This document shows, one piece after another, positions 51,876 through 62,359 of a stretch of DNA of 64,000 bases. Within the stretch, counting starts at the first letter, position 1, and every line of letters begins with the position of its first letter. Position numbers and translations under genes: made by a program. A model generated the notes under the pieces. It was not told the origin of the DNA. It worked only from the letters and a program-made list of their open reading frames with translations, and did no database searches. This stretch comes from Flavobacterium cheongpyeongense (lineage in GTDB: Bacteria > Bacteroidota > Bacteroidia > Flavobacteriales > Flavobacteriaceae). Location: the NCBI RefSeq assembly GCF_003202435.1, contig NZ_QJHK01000002.1:434001-498000 (forward strand), in the 5' to 3' direction.

Positions 51876-54594
51876 TTACATAATAGATCAACCGCTTCCG
51901 ATTACTCAGAATTTCAACTCTTTGAAAGAGGAAGGACTTGCTCATATTCAAAAAGTAAGCGGAAACGAATGGACCAACCTAAATCCAAGTGATCCAGGTG
52001 TTACTATACTGGATCAACTATGTTATGCATTAACGGAATTAGGCTATTGCAATGATTTTCCAATACAAGATATCCTAACCAATTCAGATGATAAACTGAT
52101 TTTAAAAGATCAGTTTTATTTACCCGAAGAAATATTAACGACTTCTCCACTTACGGCAAAAGACTATATCAAATATATTGTAGATGAAGTGAGCGAAGTT
52201 GATAATGTAGTGCTAGTACCAATACAAAGTACACTTTCTTATATAAAAGGTGTTTACATGCTTTATTTATCAATCGATCCTAAAGTAGATGACCCAACTT
52301 CTATTACAACTATCTGCAATACCGTTTTCTATAGATTAAATAAACGTAGAAATATAGGGGAATTATTTCTAATACCTTTACCATTAAAAAAAACAACTTA
52401 CATTTTAAACGGAAAGCTAGAAATTAGTAATGAAGTTGCACTTTCAAAAATACTTTCATTAATAGAAAGCCAAATAAACAATTACATTTTTCCAAAAGTA
52501 ATTCGTGAAAATGATGATCAACTTCTACTTGATGGCAAAAGCACCGATGCCATCTATAATGGTCCAGAGTTGAGAAATGGATGGATAAGTGATGCTAATT
52601 TAGGCAAAAAGAAAGATTACATAACTAGTCAGAATCTCATTACTATTATTGGGTCGGTTGAGGGAGTAATCAATATTCAAGATCTTCAAATTAATGGTGT
52701 AAAGAGCGGTGATTTTGTAACTTCAGCGACTTATGAATTACTCTCTTTCGATTTGAGTTCATTAGAAATTATTTATACTAATGTCAAAAATAATAGTTTA
52801 ACTACTTCATACGAATCGCTATCAAAAATTGATACTTCATTTGCTAATTTGATAAATAAAGGATCTAAACTCCCTAAGGGAAAATTCCGAGATATTAATT
52901 CCTATTATTCGATACAAAATACCTTTCCAGAGATATATGCAGTAGGTGAAAACGCGATTAATTCTAACGCAAGTGATTTTCAAATAGCGCAATCTCGTCA
53001 ATTAAAAGGTTACCTTACTCTGTTTGATCAAGTATTAGCAAATCAGTTTTCACAATTAGCCAATATACCTCAACTATTCTCATTCAAAAACGGTATAACC
53101 GGTACACCTTCTGAATTAAAAAACTTTTATGTTTCTAAAACACCATATGAAAAAGAGCATCTTGCATATCCTGCACCTTATTTGAGTTTCTCCCCTACTT
53201 ATTTTTATCAGTCTTTATATACTATTCCTAATATAAAACCATTGCTTAAAAATAATGATGCTTTCAATTTCAGTCTAGAAGCCAGGGCTAAAAGTGTAGC
53301 GGAAGAAATAAGCTGGAACAAATTCAAAAATGATCCTTACAATTCTTACATAAGAGGCTTACAGAATCTTATTGAAGACGAAACTATCAATCTGAACAGG
53401 AGAAATGAAATGTTAGATCATCTACTAGCAAGACATGGAGAATCTCCATTATTGATAAATACAGTGATTGAAGGCTCTGTCTATACAGGAAATAGTGCTA
53501 AAGATAAAATCATTATCAAAAGTTTGTACCTTCAAAATTTAGGATTGCTTTCTTATAATAGATTTAAAGGATATAATTATCTGGGGGCAAAAAAAATTGA
53601 AGAAATAAAACTAGCATTACCTTTAAATATAGAGCAATTATTAATAGATGTTGCTTCTGTTCGTTTTTATTTAGAATCTGAAAAAGATAGCACTATTCCA
53701 AAAAATGAAAAGTTTGAAAATGATTTCATATTTAATACCAATAAAGTCGATCAAATTGAAAAAATAAGAAAACAAGATTTTATTAATTATGCGGCGCTAG
53801 AATTACAACTCAACATTTTATTGAGTTTGAAAACACCTTATATTAATTACCTAGAGAACGTATTAAATAATTTAGAAGAAAAAAAATGTACGTTTTGTGA
53901 AAACACGCTACAACAAACTGAAAAATGTCAGGATTGTAAGAATCAGTTAGAACAAATTCAGCAATGTTTATGGTTTTTAAAAGAACGCAAAGGATTGGTT
54001 TGCATTGAAAATTGCTTATTATATCCATTTGATCATACCATAGTAATCACACCATCTATTGAAAAGGGGCCTTATTATAAATTGAAGGATTCCCTATGCT
54101 ATGCTGAGACCTTAGCTTTGTACACTTTCCTAGAAAACGCTAATGCAATTACCATAGACACTAATTCAGACTCTGGTGAAATTGTTCTTACTATAGATAC
54201 TATTACTTATGAACTTCTTTCAACAACGCAAACAACAAGTATAAACTGGAAACAGACTGCTACTATTGCATCTGATTATTTTTTTGGAATGAATTTCGAA
54301 AATAGCCCTGAAAACTCAGAATGCATAGAAACTATAACTTTACTTTTTCCTGATTACATCCCTTATTTCAACACCGATTATTTTAAGAATCGATTGGATA
54401 CATTCTTGGAAAACACCTTGCCAATTGAAGTTTCCTACAGCTATCGTTTTGTAAATCAAGAAACTTTAAACAGCTTCATTCCGGCCTATACTGATTGGTA
54501 CAACAATTTAATATATAACAATTCAGCCTATAAAAAAACTACCGACACCGCTACTGCATTGTTTAACATTATAAATAATATACCTAAAATATAA
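51862..54594 (+). CDS. Second baseplate J-like wedge protein with Cys4 insertion (Pvc12-like)
   Basis: The 910-residue protein starts with a baseplate-J-type segment (NEWTNLNPSDPGVTILDQLC, YALTELGYCNDFPIQDIL) and has an internal part near 355-400 (QIAQSRQLKGYLTLFDQVLA) typical of large wedge proteins. An unusual CxxC-x9-CxxC knuckle (Cys676, 679, 689, 692) looks like a zinc-ribbon insertion. It occupies the Afp12/Pvc12 position. With the previous gene it should form the wedge heterodimer around the hub. Confidence 0.78.
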   Translation: MKEINYIIDQPLPITQNFNSLKEEGLAHIQKVSGNEWTNLNPSDPGVTILDQLCYALTELGYCNDFPIQDILTNSDDKLILKDQFYLPEEILTTSPLTAKDYIKYIVDEVSEVDNVVLVPIQSTLSYIKGVYMLYLSIDPKVDDPTSITTICNTVFYRLNKRRNIGELFLIPLPLKKTTYILNGKLEISNEVALSKILSLIESQINNYIFPKVIRENDDQLLLDGKSTDAIYNGPELRNGWISDANLGKKKDYITSQNLITIIGSVEGVINIQDLQINGVKSGDFVTSATYELLSFDLSSLEIIYTNVKNNSLTTSYESLSKIDTSFANLINKGSKLPKGKFRDINSYYSIQNTFPEIYAVGENAINSNASDFQIAQSRQLKGYLTLFDQVLANQFSQLANIPQLFSFKNGITGTPSELKNFYVSKTPYEKEHLAYPAPYLSFSPTYFYQSLYTIPNIKPLLKNNDAFNFSLEARAKSVAEEISWNKFKNDPYNSYIRGLQNLIEDETINLNRRNEMLDHLLARHGESPLLINTVIEGSVYTGNSAKDKIIIKSLYLQNLGLLSYNRFKGYNYLGAKKIEEIKLALPLNIEQLLIDVASVRFYLESEKDSTIPKNEKFENDFIFNTNKVDQIEKIRKQDFINYAALELQLNILLSLKTPYINYLENVLNNLEEKKCTFCENTLQQTEKCQDCKNQLEQIQQCLWFLKERKGLVCIENCLLYPFDHTIVITPSIEKGPYYKLKDSLCYAETLALYTFLENANAITIDTNSDSGEIVLTIDTITYELLSTTQTTSINWKQTATIASDYFFGMNFENSPENSECIETITLLFPDYIPYFNTDYFKNRLDTFLENTLPIEVSYSYRFVNQETLNSFIPAYTDWYNNLIYNNSAYKKTTDTATALFNIINNIPKI

Positions 54595-54598
54595 TTTT

Positions 54599-57500
54599 AT
54601 GACAAGTCGGGGAAATCATATCATATCAAAGCTTAAATGGGAAAATTCTTTTGACAAGAAAGAAAACGCCCATGAATTGCAGCAACGCATCAGTGTTTGG
54701 AGCAAGACAAAAATGCCAAATGAGATAACAGCTCTTTTTGATGAGATGTGTCCTGAAAGTCAAACCTGGAGTATCCCATCATTAACCTTGGATTTAGGTC
54801 ATATTGATTATAATATTTTAGAAGAAGATTTGTCTTTAAAACTATGCAATCAATTAAGCGAACAACTCTTTACAATGATTCTAAATGCCGAAAAAAGAAC
54901 TGATCGCATTGAAATTTCAAATACGAAAACCTCACAAATAGATATGCTTGGTCATTATTTTTTAACTGGTGCTATGCCCTGGAACTATAAAAACGATAGT
55001 TCTTTAAATAAAATGATGGAAGTTCTATTTATTTCCAACAAAGAAGCATTACTAAAAATGCTTAATGAAGTAGGAAAAACAGATGAAAATGTTAGAAAAA
55101 GAATAGCATGGCAATTACAGGAATCTATTATTTTAAAAATAATTGAGGGGTTAGAAACCAGTAATCACAATCAGATTATTAAATTTTCTGAAGAATTAAC
55201 CAAAATTCAACAGCAAGAAACACTTGTCCCTGCTAATGAAAATGACTTTAAAAAAAATCTTTGGTTTTGGATACTCAATTATTTATTTACAGATCGAGGA
55301 ACTATTTTCAATAAAGTTGCTTTTATGAAAAGTAGTATTCAGCAAATGTCAAATCATTATAATGTGTCTTATTCTGAATTGCTAAATATGATTGAATTGG
55401 CCATACAACATATTTATGTTACTACAAGTACAAAAGCCGATTTTATATTAATCCTCAATCTTTTAACCAAAGAAAATGAACTTATTAAAGCTAAAACAGA
55501 AATAGCCACAATAGACGAAACAGATTATTGGATACGATTAAAAACTCTCTTTAATTCAGCTTCCCTTCGCAAAGAAAGTATTTCGAAAAGTGAATTTAAT
55601 GAATTGATCCTTGTGCTTTCAAAAGAAAATAAAACCAAATTTAGTAGCCTTTTTTCATCCTTAAGTAAGGATATTTATTTTTGGACGGATGTAGTCCAAG
55701 ATTTAAGTAACGAAGCTCTTGAAAATATTTTTCATGCCATTCTTCCTGTAGCATCTCAAATGCTGATTGACAGTATTTATTTCATAGAAAAGCTTTACAA
55801 AGAAATGAATGAGAAAATAGCAATTGATTTCTTATGGCAAATTGGAATTCAATTCCTAATAAAATATAAGAATACCCCATTTGATAATAAAACATTTCTA
55901 AATTTTATCCTTAATGAGTTAAGTAAAAAAAACAATGAATTAAAAGAGAGCATTGTCAATAGAATGACCAATGTAAGCGTTCCTTCGTCTTCAAAAACAA
56001 TTGCTACTTTAGAAATATATACCAATTTAACCGCTATTTTAATTGATGAAGTCTCAGAAAAACACACAGCTACTCGTGTTACAAATTTTAATGACTTAAT
56101 AGCAGAATTAGCACAAAAAATACGATCTAACTCAGCTGCCACAAGTCGTTCTTTAGAGATTCAAAAATTAATAATTGAACAGCTTAGACTTAACCCAGTG
56201 CAATGCTTTGAAACGATAATACAACACAATAACAAAGAGACTATAAAAGTATTGTTTCCTTATATCTTAGATAAAAAACAGCTTTCTTTATTTGTTAAAA
56301 AAGGGAATCACCCAAAATTACTTTTAGTACAGACACTGGAAAGAATAATAAAAGAAATCAATCAAAATTCAGCGTCTGGAAATTTTAGTTCACTCCTTTT
56401 AGACAATCTGTATCTGATAAGTGTAAAACTCATTCTATTGCATACTGAGTACACTTCAATTCAGTTCTTAGAAGCCGTTTTAGCAAAACTTTTAAAACTG
56501 ATAACTCCTTCTCAAAAAAACAATTTTGATGTTTTTGTAACACTGCTTTTTAAACACGAAAAAATACAAAACATCAGTGCTTCTGAAAATAACTTAGAAA
56601 AAATAAGATTAAAATTATTTCAAAGCAAAATACAACCAATTCCTGAAAAAAAAATTGTAAAGCATCCAATAGACACTTCAGAAAAGCCAAATTTAGTTCG
56701 TACAGAAAGTATGCTACTGAACGGACAAATGGTAACCACTGAAAATTTATATGAATGGCTGACAAAAAGCATTCAAAACGAAACTTTAAAATTTGTCGCA
56801 AACAATCAGGAATTCCTACTGAAAGACTTGCTACAAATGGCTCTTGAAATCAATCCATCAGAAGTACGAAAAATACTTTCAAATTATACCATAACTGAGA
56901 AACGAATTAAAATACTACAAACTAGTTTAGACTGGAGCATTTTTAGTTTATGGATTACAAATGATAGTTCGACATTACTCAAAGAAGCAATAGAAACCCT
57001 TAAATCTTTTTATGAATTTATAATGTTTTTTATGAATTCGAATAACAAGGCGAACATCGAAAACTCTTTTTGGAAAATAACCTGGGAAATTATTCAACAA
57101 AACAAGACGATACAAGTTATAGGGAAACCATTTATCGAATATTGGATCAACCAAATGATAAAGCAGGAAATGATAACTTCTAATGAAATTATGAATACTA
57201 TTATTTCCAATAAGATAACAATTAGTCCAATCCTAAAAGACATTTTAATACAATACAACAACTCGTTTTCAAATCTAACCAGTAGTGTCACAATCTTTAG
57301 AAATAAAGACATACAATTATGCGAAGAACAAGGTTTAATTGAAGCATTGTATGTTGTATTAATTACGGAAAAGAAAATACCCCTTTGGTACAACAACACT
57401 AAAAACAATTCTGCTCTCGATTTATTTCATGAAGTATTAGAATATAACCCTATCCCCTTTATTGTTGTTTATAAACAAAATAAAATTCCTCAATTGCACA

Positions 57501-58444
57501 AACAACAGTTATACGACTGGATGGATTTTAGAAAAACAATGGCTGTTATTAAGAATAATATCAAAAACAATCATCAACTATATACAGTCGAGCGTATGCA
57601 TACTGCTTTTGGACAATCGTCCATAAAAGTCATATCTGGTAAAGAAATTCAAACTATTCTATTAAAAAAAATAATTATTGCATGGACAGAAAACAACTGG
57701 ACCATTCTTTCTGTTGAAAATATTTGGCAAGAATTACTATGGGAACTCAGTCAAAAAAAGAATATTTCAACAAAAGAAATACTACTTGAATTAGATAAAA
57801 TAAAATACCGCTTTGCTCCTGCTTTACAAATTAGTTTAAATCAATTAATAAAATCAAATTCTAAAACTACAACTAAAAATATAGATATAAAATTTCCAAA
57901 AGAGCTAGTATCAAAAACACTTTCAAATCAGGAAACAGCTACTGCTATTCCCGTTAAAAACGCTGGTATCGTTATATTAAACAATTATATCGAAATACTG
58001 ATGGACCGATTGGGTTTATTAAATGAAAAAAAATTTAAAAACAGTACAACTCAATTAAATGCTGTTCATTACATACAATACGTTATCACAGGATTGACAA
58101 AAACAGAAGAATCTTTATTACCACTCAATAAAGTCTTATGTGGATTACCAATAACAACGCCTGTAAAGGATAGAATTAGCATTACTGAAGAACAATCAGA
58201 ATTAATCAATGGTCTTATTAAAGCTGCTATTTCACATTGGCCAAAGGTTGGAGATACCTCTATATTAGGTTTTAGAGGAAACTGGCTGGTAAGAGATGGA
58301 TTACTTATAGAAAAAGAAGAACGCTGGGAATTAACTGTCGAAAAAAGAGTCTATGATCTATTGATACACAAATCACCCTTTTCATTTTCAATCATTAAAT
58401 ACCCTTGGATGAAAAAACCATTACATGTAATATGGCCATACTAA
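54599..58444 (+). CDS. eCIS tape measure protein (Pvc14-like)
   Basis: The 1281-residue protein begins HIISKLKWENSFDKKENAHE and FDEMCPESQTWSIPSLTLDL, the start of the family known as contractile-injection tape measure proteins. It is mostly helical and ends with EERWELTVEKRVYDLLIHKS and FSIIKYPWMKKPLHVIWPY, a conserved C-terminal motif. Its length should set particle length, so a long tube is expected. It starts five bases after the wedge gene. Confidence 0.82.
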   Translation: MTSRGNHIISKLKWENSFDKKENAHELQQRISVWSKTKMPNEITALFDEMCPESQTWSIPSLTLDLGHIDYNILEEDLSLKLCNQLSEQLFTMILNAEKRTDRIEISNTKTSQIDMLGHYFLTGAMPWNYKNDSSLNKMMEVLFISNKEALLKMLNEVGKTDENVRKRIAWQLQESIILKIIEGLETSNHNQIIKFSEELTKIQQQETLVPANENDFKKNLWFWILNYLFTDRGTIFNKVAFMKSSIQQMSNHYNVSYSELLNMIELAIQHIYVTTSTKADFILILNLLTKENELIKAKTEIATIDETDYWIRLKTLFNSASLRKESISKSEFNELILVLSKENKTKFSSLFSSLSKDIYFWTDVVQDLSNEALENIFHAILPVASQMLIDSIYFIEKLYKEMNEKIAIDFLWQIGIQFLIKYKNTPFDNKTFLNFILNELSKKNNELKESIVNRMTNVSVPSSSKTIATLEIYTNLTAILIDEVSEKHTATRVTNFNDLIAELAQKIRSNSAATSRSLEIQKLIIEQLRLNPVQCFETIIQHNNKETIKVLFPYILDKKQLSLFVKKGNHPKLLLVQTLERIIKEINQNSASGNFSSLLLDNLYLISVKLILLHTEYTSIQFLEAVLAKLLKLITPSQKNNFDVFVTLLFKHEKIQNISASENNLEKIRLKLFQSKIQPIPEKKIVKHPIDTSEKPNLVRTESMLLNGQMVTTENLYEWLTKSIQNETLKFVANNQEFLLKDLLQMALEINPSEVRKILSNYTITEKRIKILQTSLDWSIFSLWITNDSSTLLKEAIETLKSFYEFIMFFMNSNNKANIENSFWKITWEIIQQNKTIQVIGKPFIEYWINQMIKQEMITSNEIMNTIISNKITISPILKDILIQYNNSFSNLTSSVTIFRNKDIQLCEEQGLIEALYVVLITEKKIPLWYNNTKNNSALDLFHEVLEYNPIPFIVVYKQNKIPQLHKQQLYDWMDFRKTMAVIKNNIKNNHQLYTVERMHTAFGQSSIKVISGKEIQTILLKKIIIAWTENNWTILSVENIWQELLWELSQKKNISTKEILLELDKIKYRFAPALQISLNQLIKSNSKTTTKNIDIKFPKELVSKTLSNQETATAIPVKNAGIVILNNYIEILMDRLGLLNEKKFKNSTTQLNAVHYIQYVITGLTKTEESLLPLNKVLCGLPITTPVKDRISITEEQSELINGLIKAAISHWPKVGDTSILGFRGNWLVRDGLLIEKEERWELTVEKRVYDLLIHKSPFSFSIIKYPWMKKPLHVIWPY

Positions 58445-58522
58445 TAAATAAAAAGATAACTATAACTATTTACAATTTAAATAGAATACTAATAAATAAT
58501 ATTAACATTAAAACTAAAAATT

Positions 58523-60523
58523 ATGAGTTCCTACAATGAAAATCTAAACGCAAGTGTCGCAACATCCTTGCAAGCACAAGAACTAAAATTAAGCACCACG
58601 CAAGCCCAATTAAATGCGGGTATGTTCACGCTTTATTATGCCGAAGATGCAAAAATAACAGCTCAGGAAAAATTAAAAAAAACAGAACAAAAATATGCTG
58701 ATCAGGAAACAATTAAAGATGAAGCTGTAGAAAATAACAACCTTAGCACCAATGTAGTAGCTACTGCCAACCAGGAAAATCAGTTTAATTTACAATCTGT
58801 TTCAAATACTGCGGTTGCAGCAGCTAATGTTCAAATTGCAACAAATGCTATAGTCAGTTTAGCCAGTGATATGGGCAGTATCGTGAGTATTTTGAATGCT
58901 GCAGATTATGGAAGCCAAATTTATGACCAAGCAGTTGCTGTAAACAAACTAATGAATGATACGGCATACAATGCTGAAGTAGCATCTCAATTGGCCATGG
59001 ATGCATCTTATCGGACTGCAGAAGTAACAGCTAGTACTGTTTCAGATATGGCAACAATCACGGGAACATCCATTACAGATTTAGTAACTGTTTTAAATAA
59101 TCAATTAGGAGCCACCACTACATTACAGGTTACTGAAAACACAGCCTTTACCGATGCAGCTACTGCCCAGAAAAAAGCAGAAGGAGAATTAATAGATGCC
59201 AATGTAGAATATGATGCCGCTAAAGAAAACTATTTACTAAGTATAAACGAATTGAATTTAAACTTACAAATTACAAAGAAAACCAATTCAGATTTTACTG
59301 TTCAATTTGATACTTATCTAAATCCTTTTTATAATAACAATATAGAAATTTTAGTAAATGGCATAATTACTTATCCGTACAATGTTAATCCTGTAGAAAA
59401 TTATTACATTTTCGTAGTAAAAGAAAGTGAAAAATCAATTTTTTCAATCGCTACTGCAGAAGGATTGATTAATACTCCTGAAATAGCTTATCCAATATAT
59501 GATACTAATTTTGAAACTATTTCAGAGACTATTTCAATAAATGATATCAAAGATATTAATAATGATACTTTGTCATTAGGAGAGAACTATGTTGTATTTG
59601 TTTTGGCACAATTTACAATCGATTATAAAAAATCATTAAACAATTTTGAAGATTATTTAACGGCCGCATCCTCTTCTTTTGTTTTGACTACTCCATTAAA
59701 AAGCCCTAATGCTGATTCGATATCCGTTTCTTTCTTGCCTCAAAAAGATAATACAGCAAATTATACAACCCAAGTATTACAATTTAATTTAATGGAACCT
59801 AATCCAGTAAAAGTAGATTACCGATGTATGTTTCTGCTTAACAATTCAACTGTAATCAATCAAATGTTTAAAACCGAAGATTTACTATCGGTAGAAAAGC
59901 AAATTGTAATTGAAATTAATAATGAAATCAATAAGATTAAAGACGAAGAAGATGAAATAAAACAGTTCAATAATCAAAACTTACTAGACAGTTTAACTAA
60001 CGAACTGAACGATCTTACCGAAAAGCAAACAGCATTAAACCAGAATGATACTTCAGAGATTGCAGAAGCCAAAGGAACATCGAAAAACGATACAGATAAT
60101 GTTCTTGACACACAAATTAATGATTTAAAAACAAGAATTGAGGTGTTAACTTCTATAGATCTAAGAAGTATTAATCCAATTTCTGAAAGTCAAAACGGCC
60201 AAAAAACAACACCAAAACCTGGTTTCTTTTTTAACCAACTGATTGCAGAAAATGTTACAGATGGAAATTATATGGTTCCCACTGCTGATCAAATCACAAT
60301 TGACCCCAAAACAAATAAAAAATCGGTAACTCTTCCAATACTTGAAAACACCACGGATAATTTTGGCAACCCACTCATCGAAGGAAATGAATACATTCCT
60401 GTAATATTATCAATGGCTTCTGGTCCAAAAAAGATAACAGTGCAATTTTCAAACTCAATTTCCGATTTTAAGAATACCAATACATTCTACTACGCTACAA
60501 AACCAACAGAAAATAACAATTAA
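58523..60523 (+). CDS. Helical, alanine-rich eCIS-associated protein (666 aa), unknown
   Basis: I do not recognise a family. Residues 1-250 are Ala/Asn/Thr-rich and predicted long helices (coiled-coil like, LKLSTTQAQLNAGMFTLYYA). Residues 260-430 look beta-rich (ILVNGIITYPYNVNPVENYY), 455-540 form a charged coiled coil (QIVIEINNEINKIKDEEDEI), and the end is again beta-like. No signal peptide is seen. It sits between the tape measure and the 269 aa helical gene, 12 bases apart. It could be a fibre, a particle plug or a cargo protein. Confidence 0.65.
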   Translation: MSSYNENLNASVATSLQAQELKLSTTQAQLNAGMFTLYYAEDAKITAQEKLKKTEQKYADQETIKDEAVENNNLSTNVVATANQENQFNLQSVSNTAVAAANVQIATNAIVSLASDMGSIVSILNAADYGSQIYDQAVAVNKLMNDTAYNAEVASQLAMDASYRTAEVTASTVSDMATITGTSITDLVTVLNNQLGATTTLQVTENTAFTDAATAQKKAEGELIDANVEYDAAKENYLLSINELNLNLQITKKTNSDFTVQFDTYLNPFYNNNIEILVNGIITYPYNVNPVENYYIFVVKESEKSIFSIATAEGLINTPEIAYPIYDTNFETISETISINDIKDINNDTLSLGENYVVFVLAQFTIDYKKSLNNFEDYLTAASSSFVLTTPLKSPNADSISVSFLPQKDNTANYTTQVLQFNLMEPNPVKVDYRCMFLLNNSTVINQMFKTEDLLSVEKQIVIEINNEINKIKDEEDEIKQFNNQNLLDSLTNELNDLTEKQTALNQNDTSEIAEAKGTSKNDTDNVLDTQINDLKTRIEVLTSIDLRSINPISESQNGQKTTPKPGFFFNQLIAENVTDGNYMVPTADQITIDPKTNKKSVTLPILENTTDNFGNPLIEGNEYIPVILSMASGPKKITVQFSNSISDFKNTNTFYYATKPTENNN

Positions 60524-60534
60524 AAAAAACAACT

Positions 60535-61344
60535 ATGTCAACATTAGTAATGAATCAAACAAAATATGGTGTTACCGAAAGTAAAAAAAGAACTCTCGAC
60601 TCTTTAACTATTCAGGTTTTAAATGCCACAGACGAAGTATCTCAATTGCAAGCAATAGTCACTTCTTTAACAAACAAATTAAATACATACCAAGGCTTTT
60701 TAACACAAGCAGATGCAAACAAAACGCAAGCAAAAAACAATGTTGTTTTAATGGATGGTGTAATAAAAAATGCATTAAATTTAAAAGACAGCTCAAAAGT
60801 AGCTTTAAATGAAATTGTACATGCCAATGATAAAACTAAAGAAGTTGCTCAAAATACGACTATAGTAATTAATAAACTGATTTACACCGCTGAAATGATT
60901 AACAAATTAGCAGGATTAATTACTCGGAAAAAAGCGCAAAACCCGCTAATTTCAGATCAATTAATTGCATTGATAACTAAAGCGGGTACGAATGCCAACA
61001 ATGCTGTGGCACTTACTTTAGTAGCTCTAAATGCAACATTTACAGCACAGTCAACTAACAAGGATGTGCTAAATACAGCAGCTTTAGAAAATGTACAATC
61101 TCGCAGATTATATGACAAATTAACATCAGACAACAAAACCAATAGTCCTAATGCTTCATTAAAAACGTTATTAAATAATGCGTATCAATCTTCTGTTGCT
61201 GAGTTTAATAAAATGCAAAATGCCTATAATGAAACCTTAAATCAGTTAAATTTAAAAACAGCTGAGTTAAATAAAGCTCAGATCAATTTAAAATCTTTAC
61301 AAGCTGGTTTAGCAGCTGCAAATGCTGCTGCTCTTGCTAGTTAA
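60535..61344 (+). CDS. Helical coiled-coil eCIS-associated protein (269 aa), unknown
   Basis: No family is recognised. The whole protein is helical and rich in Ala, Asn, Lys and Thr (EVSQLQAIVTSLTNKLNTYQ, NNAVALTLVALNATFTAQST, NETLNQLNLKTAELNKAQIN). A moderately hydrophobic helix lies near 170-185. The composition resembles the first part of the gene before it, suggesting a pair. Such all-helical pairs resemble alpha-pore-forming toxins and also phage fibre or tape proteins; nothing in the sequence decides this. Confidence 0.65.
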   Translation: MSTLVMNQTKYGVTESKKRTLDSLTIQVLNATDEVSQLQAIVTSLTNKLNTYQGFLTQADANKTQAKNNVVLMDGVIKNALNLKDSSKVALNEIVHANDKTKEVAQNTTIVINKLIYTAEMINKLAGLITRKKAQNPLISDQLIALITKAGTNANNAVALTLVALNATFTAQSTNKDVLNTAALENVQSRRLYDKLTSDNKTNSPNASLKTLLNNAYQSSVAEFNKMQNAYNETLNQLNLKTAELNKAQINLKSLQAGLAAANAAALAS

Positions 61345-61367
61345 GACAGACAATACAAATCATTTGG

Positions 61368-61414
61368 TTTTTAATCACAGTTTTTATTACTATTTTAAAA
61401 ACTGTGACTAAAAA
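61368..61414 (+). promoter_or_regulatory. Strong intercistronic hairpin after the helical gene pair
   Basis: Segments 61368-61386 and 61396-61414 pair over nearly 19 positions with one mismatch and a nine-base loop. A-rich sequence, not a T-run, follows on the plus strand. The hairpin lies between the 269 aa gene and the 305 aa gene. It may stabilise the upstream mRNA or reduce expression of the genes behind it. Confidence 0.55.
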
Positions 61415-61441
61415 CTATAACTTTCCCTAAAAAAGAAAACC

Positions 61442-62359
61442 ATGAATCGTATTTACAAAAAATTTTATAGTGCATTCTATACTAAAACTAATTATATTCC
61501 TTCAAAGCCTTTAAACAAAACGCTGTATCCAGGAGACTTTTTCCATATCATCAATGGCGAAATGATTGTTTTAGGAAATATTTTTAGTTCCAATATTGTA
61601 GAAATGAAAAATGTAGTTTTTGAGCATGACATCAAATTAAATAGCGATTCCTGGCAATTTAGCGATGGCGTTTCAAAACCTTATTCAGGGAGAGCAACAG
61701 GCAATAGCGCATTTGATGGTGTTTTTGAATTTAGTAAACAAATTTTAGCTTTTGCAGCTGGCGGGAGTTTTATTTTTAAATGTAATAATCCTGAGGCAGT
61801 CAAAATTAAAAATTGGACTGAACTACAGAATGAGTTAATTATAAAACTGACCCAAACTTATTTTTCTTTCAGAGAACTCTATTTGATTACCGAAACAGCG
61901 AGTACTTCTGATTGGACATTAGCTATTGCTGGAGCAAAAGATGGAGAATTAGAAATTGCTATGGAAACAGAAAACTTTGGTCTGGTAGATATTTTTGGAC
62001 ATTCCGATTCAAAAACAATTCAGTCAAAGGATATTGAATATTATTATAGGCAATCCGAAAGAAAACCTAGTTTTTTTAAAGCTAAGAAATTAGCAGAACA
62101 AAATGAAAGTCTTTCAGAATTTATAGACAAACTTATTTACCAACGTACCTTATTGAATTTATGGGGAAAAGATTTTTATAAATACAATCTGGATACGAAT
62201 CAAGAACACGATGTTGCTCTATTAAATAATGCTCAAATAAGTATTCTGGATCTATTATCTGGCAATCAACTCAATCCTAATACAGCATTGCTCTATTTTA
62301 AATGGGCCGATGCTTCATTAGATGATATTGAAAAACTTTTTGTGAACTATGGGATCTAA
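61442..62359 (+). CDS. Unknown eCIS-associated protein (305 aa), possible gasdermin-like beta domain
   Basis: No confident family. Residues 1-215 look beta-rich: TLYPGDFFHIINGEMIVLGN, FAAGGSFIFKCNNPEAVKIK, and FRELYLITETASTSDWTLAI. The order of a loading segment, a glycine-rich stretch and an LYVITE-like strand recalls bacterial gasdermin N-terminal domains. Residues 225-305 are helical, which could be a regulatory tail. This resemblance is by eye only. The gene overlaps the AAA+ ATPase gene by 11 bases, so production is coupled with that assembly factor. It could instead be an adaptor for the ATPase. Confidence 0.55.
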   Translation: MNRIYKKFYSAFYTKTNYIPSKPLNKTLYPGDFFHIINGEMIVLGNIFSSNIVEMKNVVFEHDIKLNSDSWQFSDGVSKPYSGRATGNSAFDGVFEFSKQILAFAAGGSFIFKCNNPEAVKIKNWTELQNELIIKLTQTYFSFRELYLITETASTSDWTLAIAGAKDGELEIAMETENFGLVDIFGHSDSKTIQSKDIEYYYRQSERKPSFFKAKKLAEQNESLSEFIDKLIYQRTLLNLWGKDFYKYNLDTNQEHDVALLNNAQISILDLLSGNQLNPNTALLYFKWADASLDDIEKLFVNYGI

